Below, piece after piece: positions 13,955-14,148 of a stretch of DNA of 14,148 nt; positions within the stretch are counted from its first letter, which is position 1, and every line of letters starts with the position of its first letter. The position numbers were made by a program, and so were the translations under genes. The DNA comes from Gammaproteobacteria bacterium (GTDB taxonomy: Bacteria; Pseudomonadota; Gammaproteobacteria; UBA5335): contig WOZT01000114.1 of assembly GCA_011620145.1 (NCBI GenBank), positions 1-14,148 of the forward strand, written 5' to 3'. The notes under the pieces are model-generated. The model was not told where the DNA came from and searched no databases. It worked only from the letters and a program-made list of their open reading frames with translations.

Positions 13955-14148
13955 GCGCGGTATCGCGGAAGCTCATGAAGTCGAAACGCTCCCAGCGTCG
14001 GAGATGCCGTTCCTCGTACAGCGTGAAATCGTCATCGGGAACCAGCGCTTCCTGGGTGTCGATGTTCAGTTCGATCCCGGGACACTGAGCAATCGCCGCG
14101 AGGAAACGCGTAACGGCGGCCCCGGCTTCCTGCCGTTTCGCCAGATCC
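13932..14148 (-). CDS. 3' end of an unrecognised gene (partial)
   Basis: One - strand frame is open from the window edge to a TAG at 13934-13932, giving 72 residues with the start outside. The sequence looks like genuine protein: a helical basic start (DLAKRQEAGAAVTRFLAAIA), a hydrophobic/acidic middle (PGIELNIDTQEALVPDDDF), and an aromatic, charged tail (YEERHLRRWERFDFMSFRD). Codon use favours GCC, CTG and GAC as in neighbouring genes. I do not recognise the family. It reads toward the TTGCAA-repeat region and the fic operon, but about 490 bp and a promoter separate it from fic. Confidence 0.6.
   Translation of the reverse strand, partial: DLAKRQEAGAAVTRFLAAIAQCPGIELNIDTQEALVPDDDFTLYEERHLRRWERFDFMSFRDTAHVRDSWT

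Overview
The window comes from a Gram-negative proteobacterium, most likely gamma- or betaproteobacterial. DbpA and YaeQ are close to the E. coli proteins, and there is a tripartite drug pump that needs an outer membrane. I cannot name the genus. Base composition is patchy: the pump operon on the left is moderately GC-rich, while the genes from yaeQ rightwards are strongly GC-rich, apart from one AT-rich island near 13.67-13.72 kb.

Left part (1-5525, + strand). The 3' end of an unidentified gene (1-120) is followed by about 250 bp of non-coding DNA that ends in a compact promoter/operator. From there runs a tight operon: a MarR-type repressor (TTG start), an EmrB-like DHA2 MFS exporter, a NodT-type outer-membrane factor, an EmrA-like membrane-fusion protein, and a UspA-family protein. 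The four central genes make a complete regulated EmrAB/TolC-type pump. The stress protein follows after a 40-bp gap with no visible terminator.

Middle (5633-7573, - strand). dbpA (23S rRNA-directed DEAD-box helicase) and yaeQ form a two-gene unit that converges on the pump operon.

Right part (7668-13441, - strand). This is a restriction/Fic island whose genes overlap almost end to end. In transcription order they are: a class II Fic protein with an intact AMPylation motif, a full-length type I restriction HsdR of the DUF4145/EcoEI type, an 18-codon linker ORF, a RhuM-Doc fusion protein, and a 44-codon stub of a second HsdR from a different family. No hsdM or hsdS is in the window, so either the HsdR works with partners outside it or the locus is a rearranged defence cassette. 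A 29-bp near-perfect palindrome lies inside the rhuM coding sequence.

Right edge (13442-14148). A promoter with a dyad around its start point precedes fic. Beyond it is a non-coding control-like region with five TTGCAA cores in several symmetric arrangements plus an AT-rich core. It is followed by a doubtful small ORF and the 3' end of an unrecognised gene running off the window. I see no tRNA, rRNA, CRISPR array, or insertion sequence.
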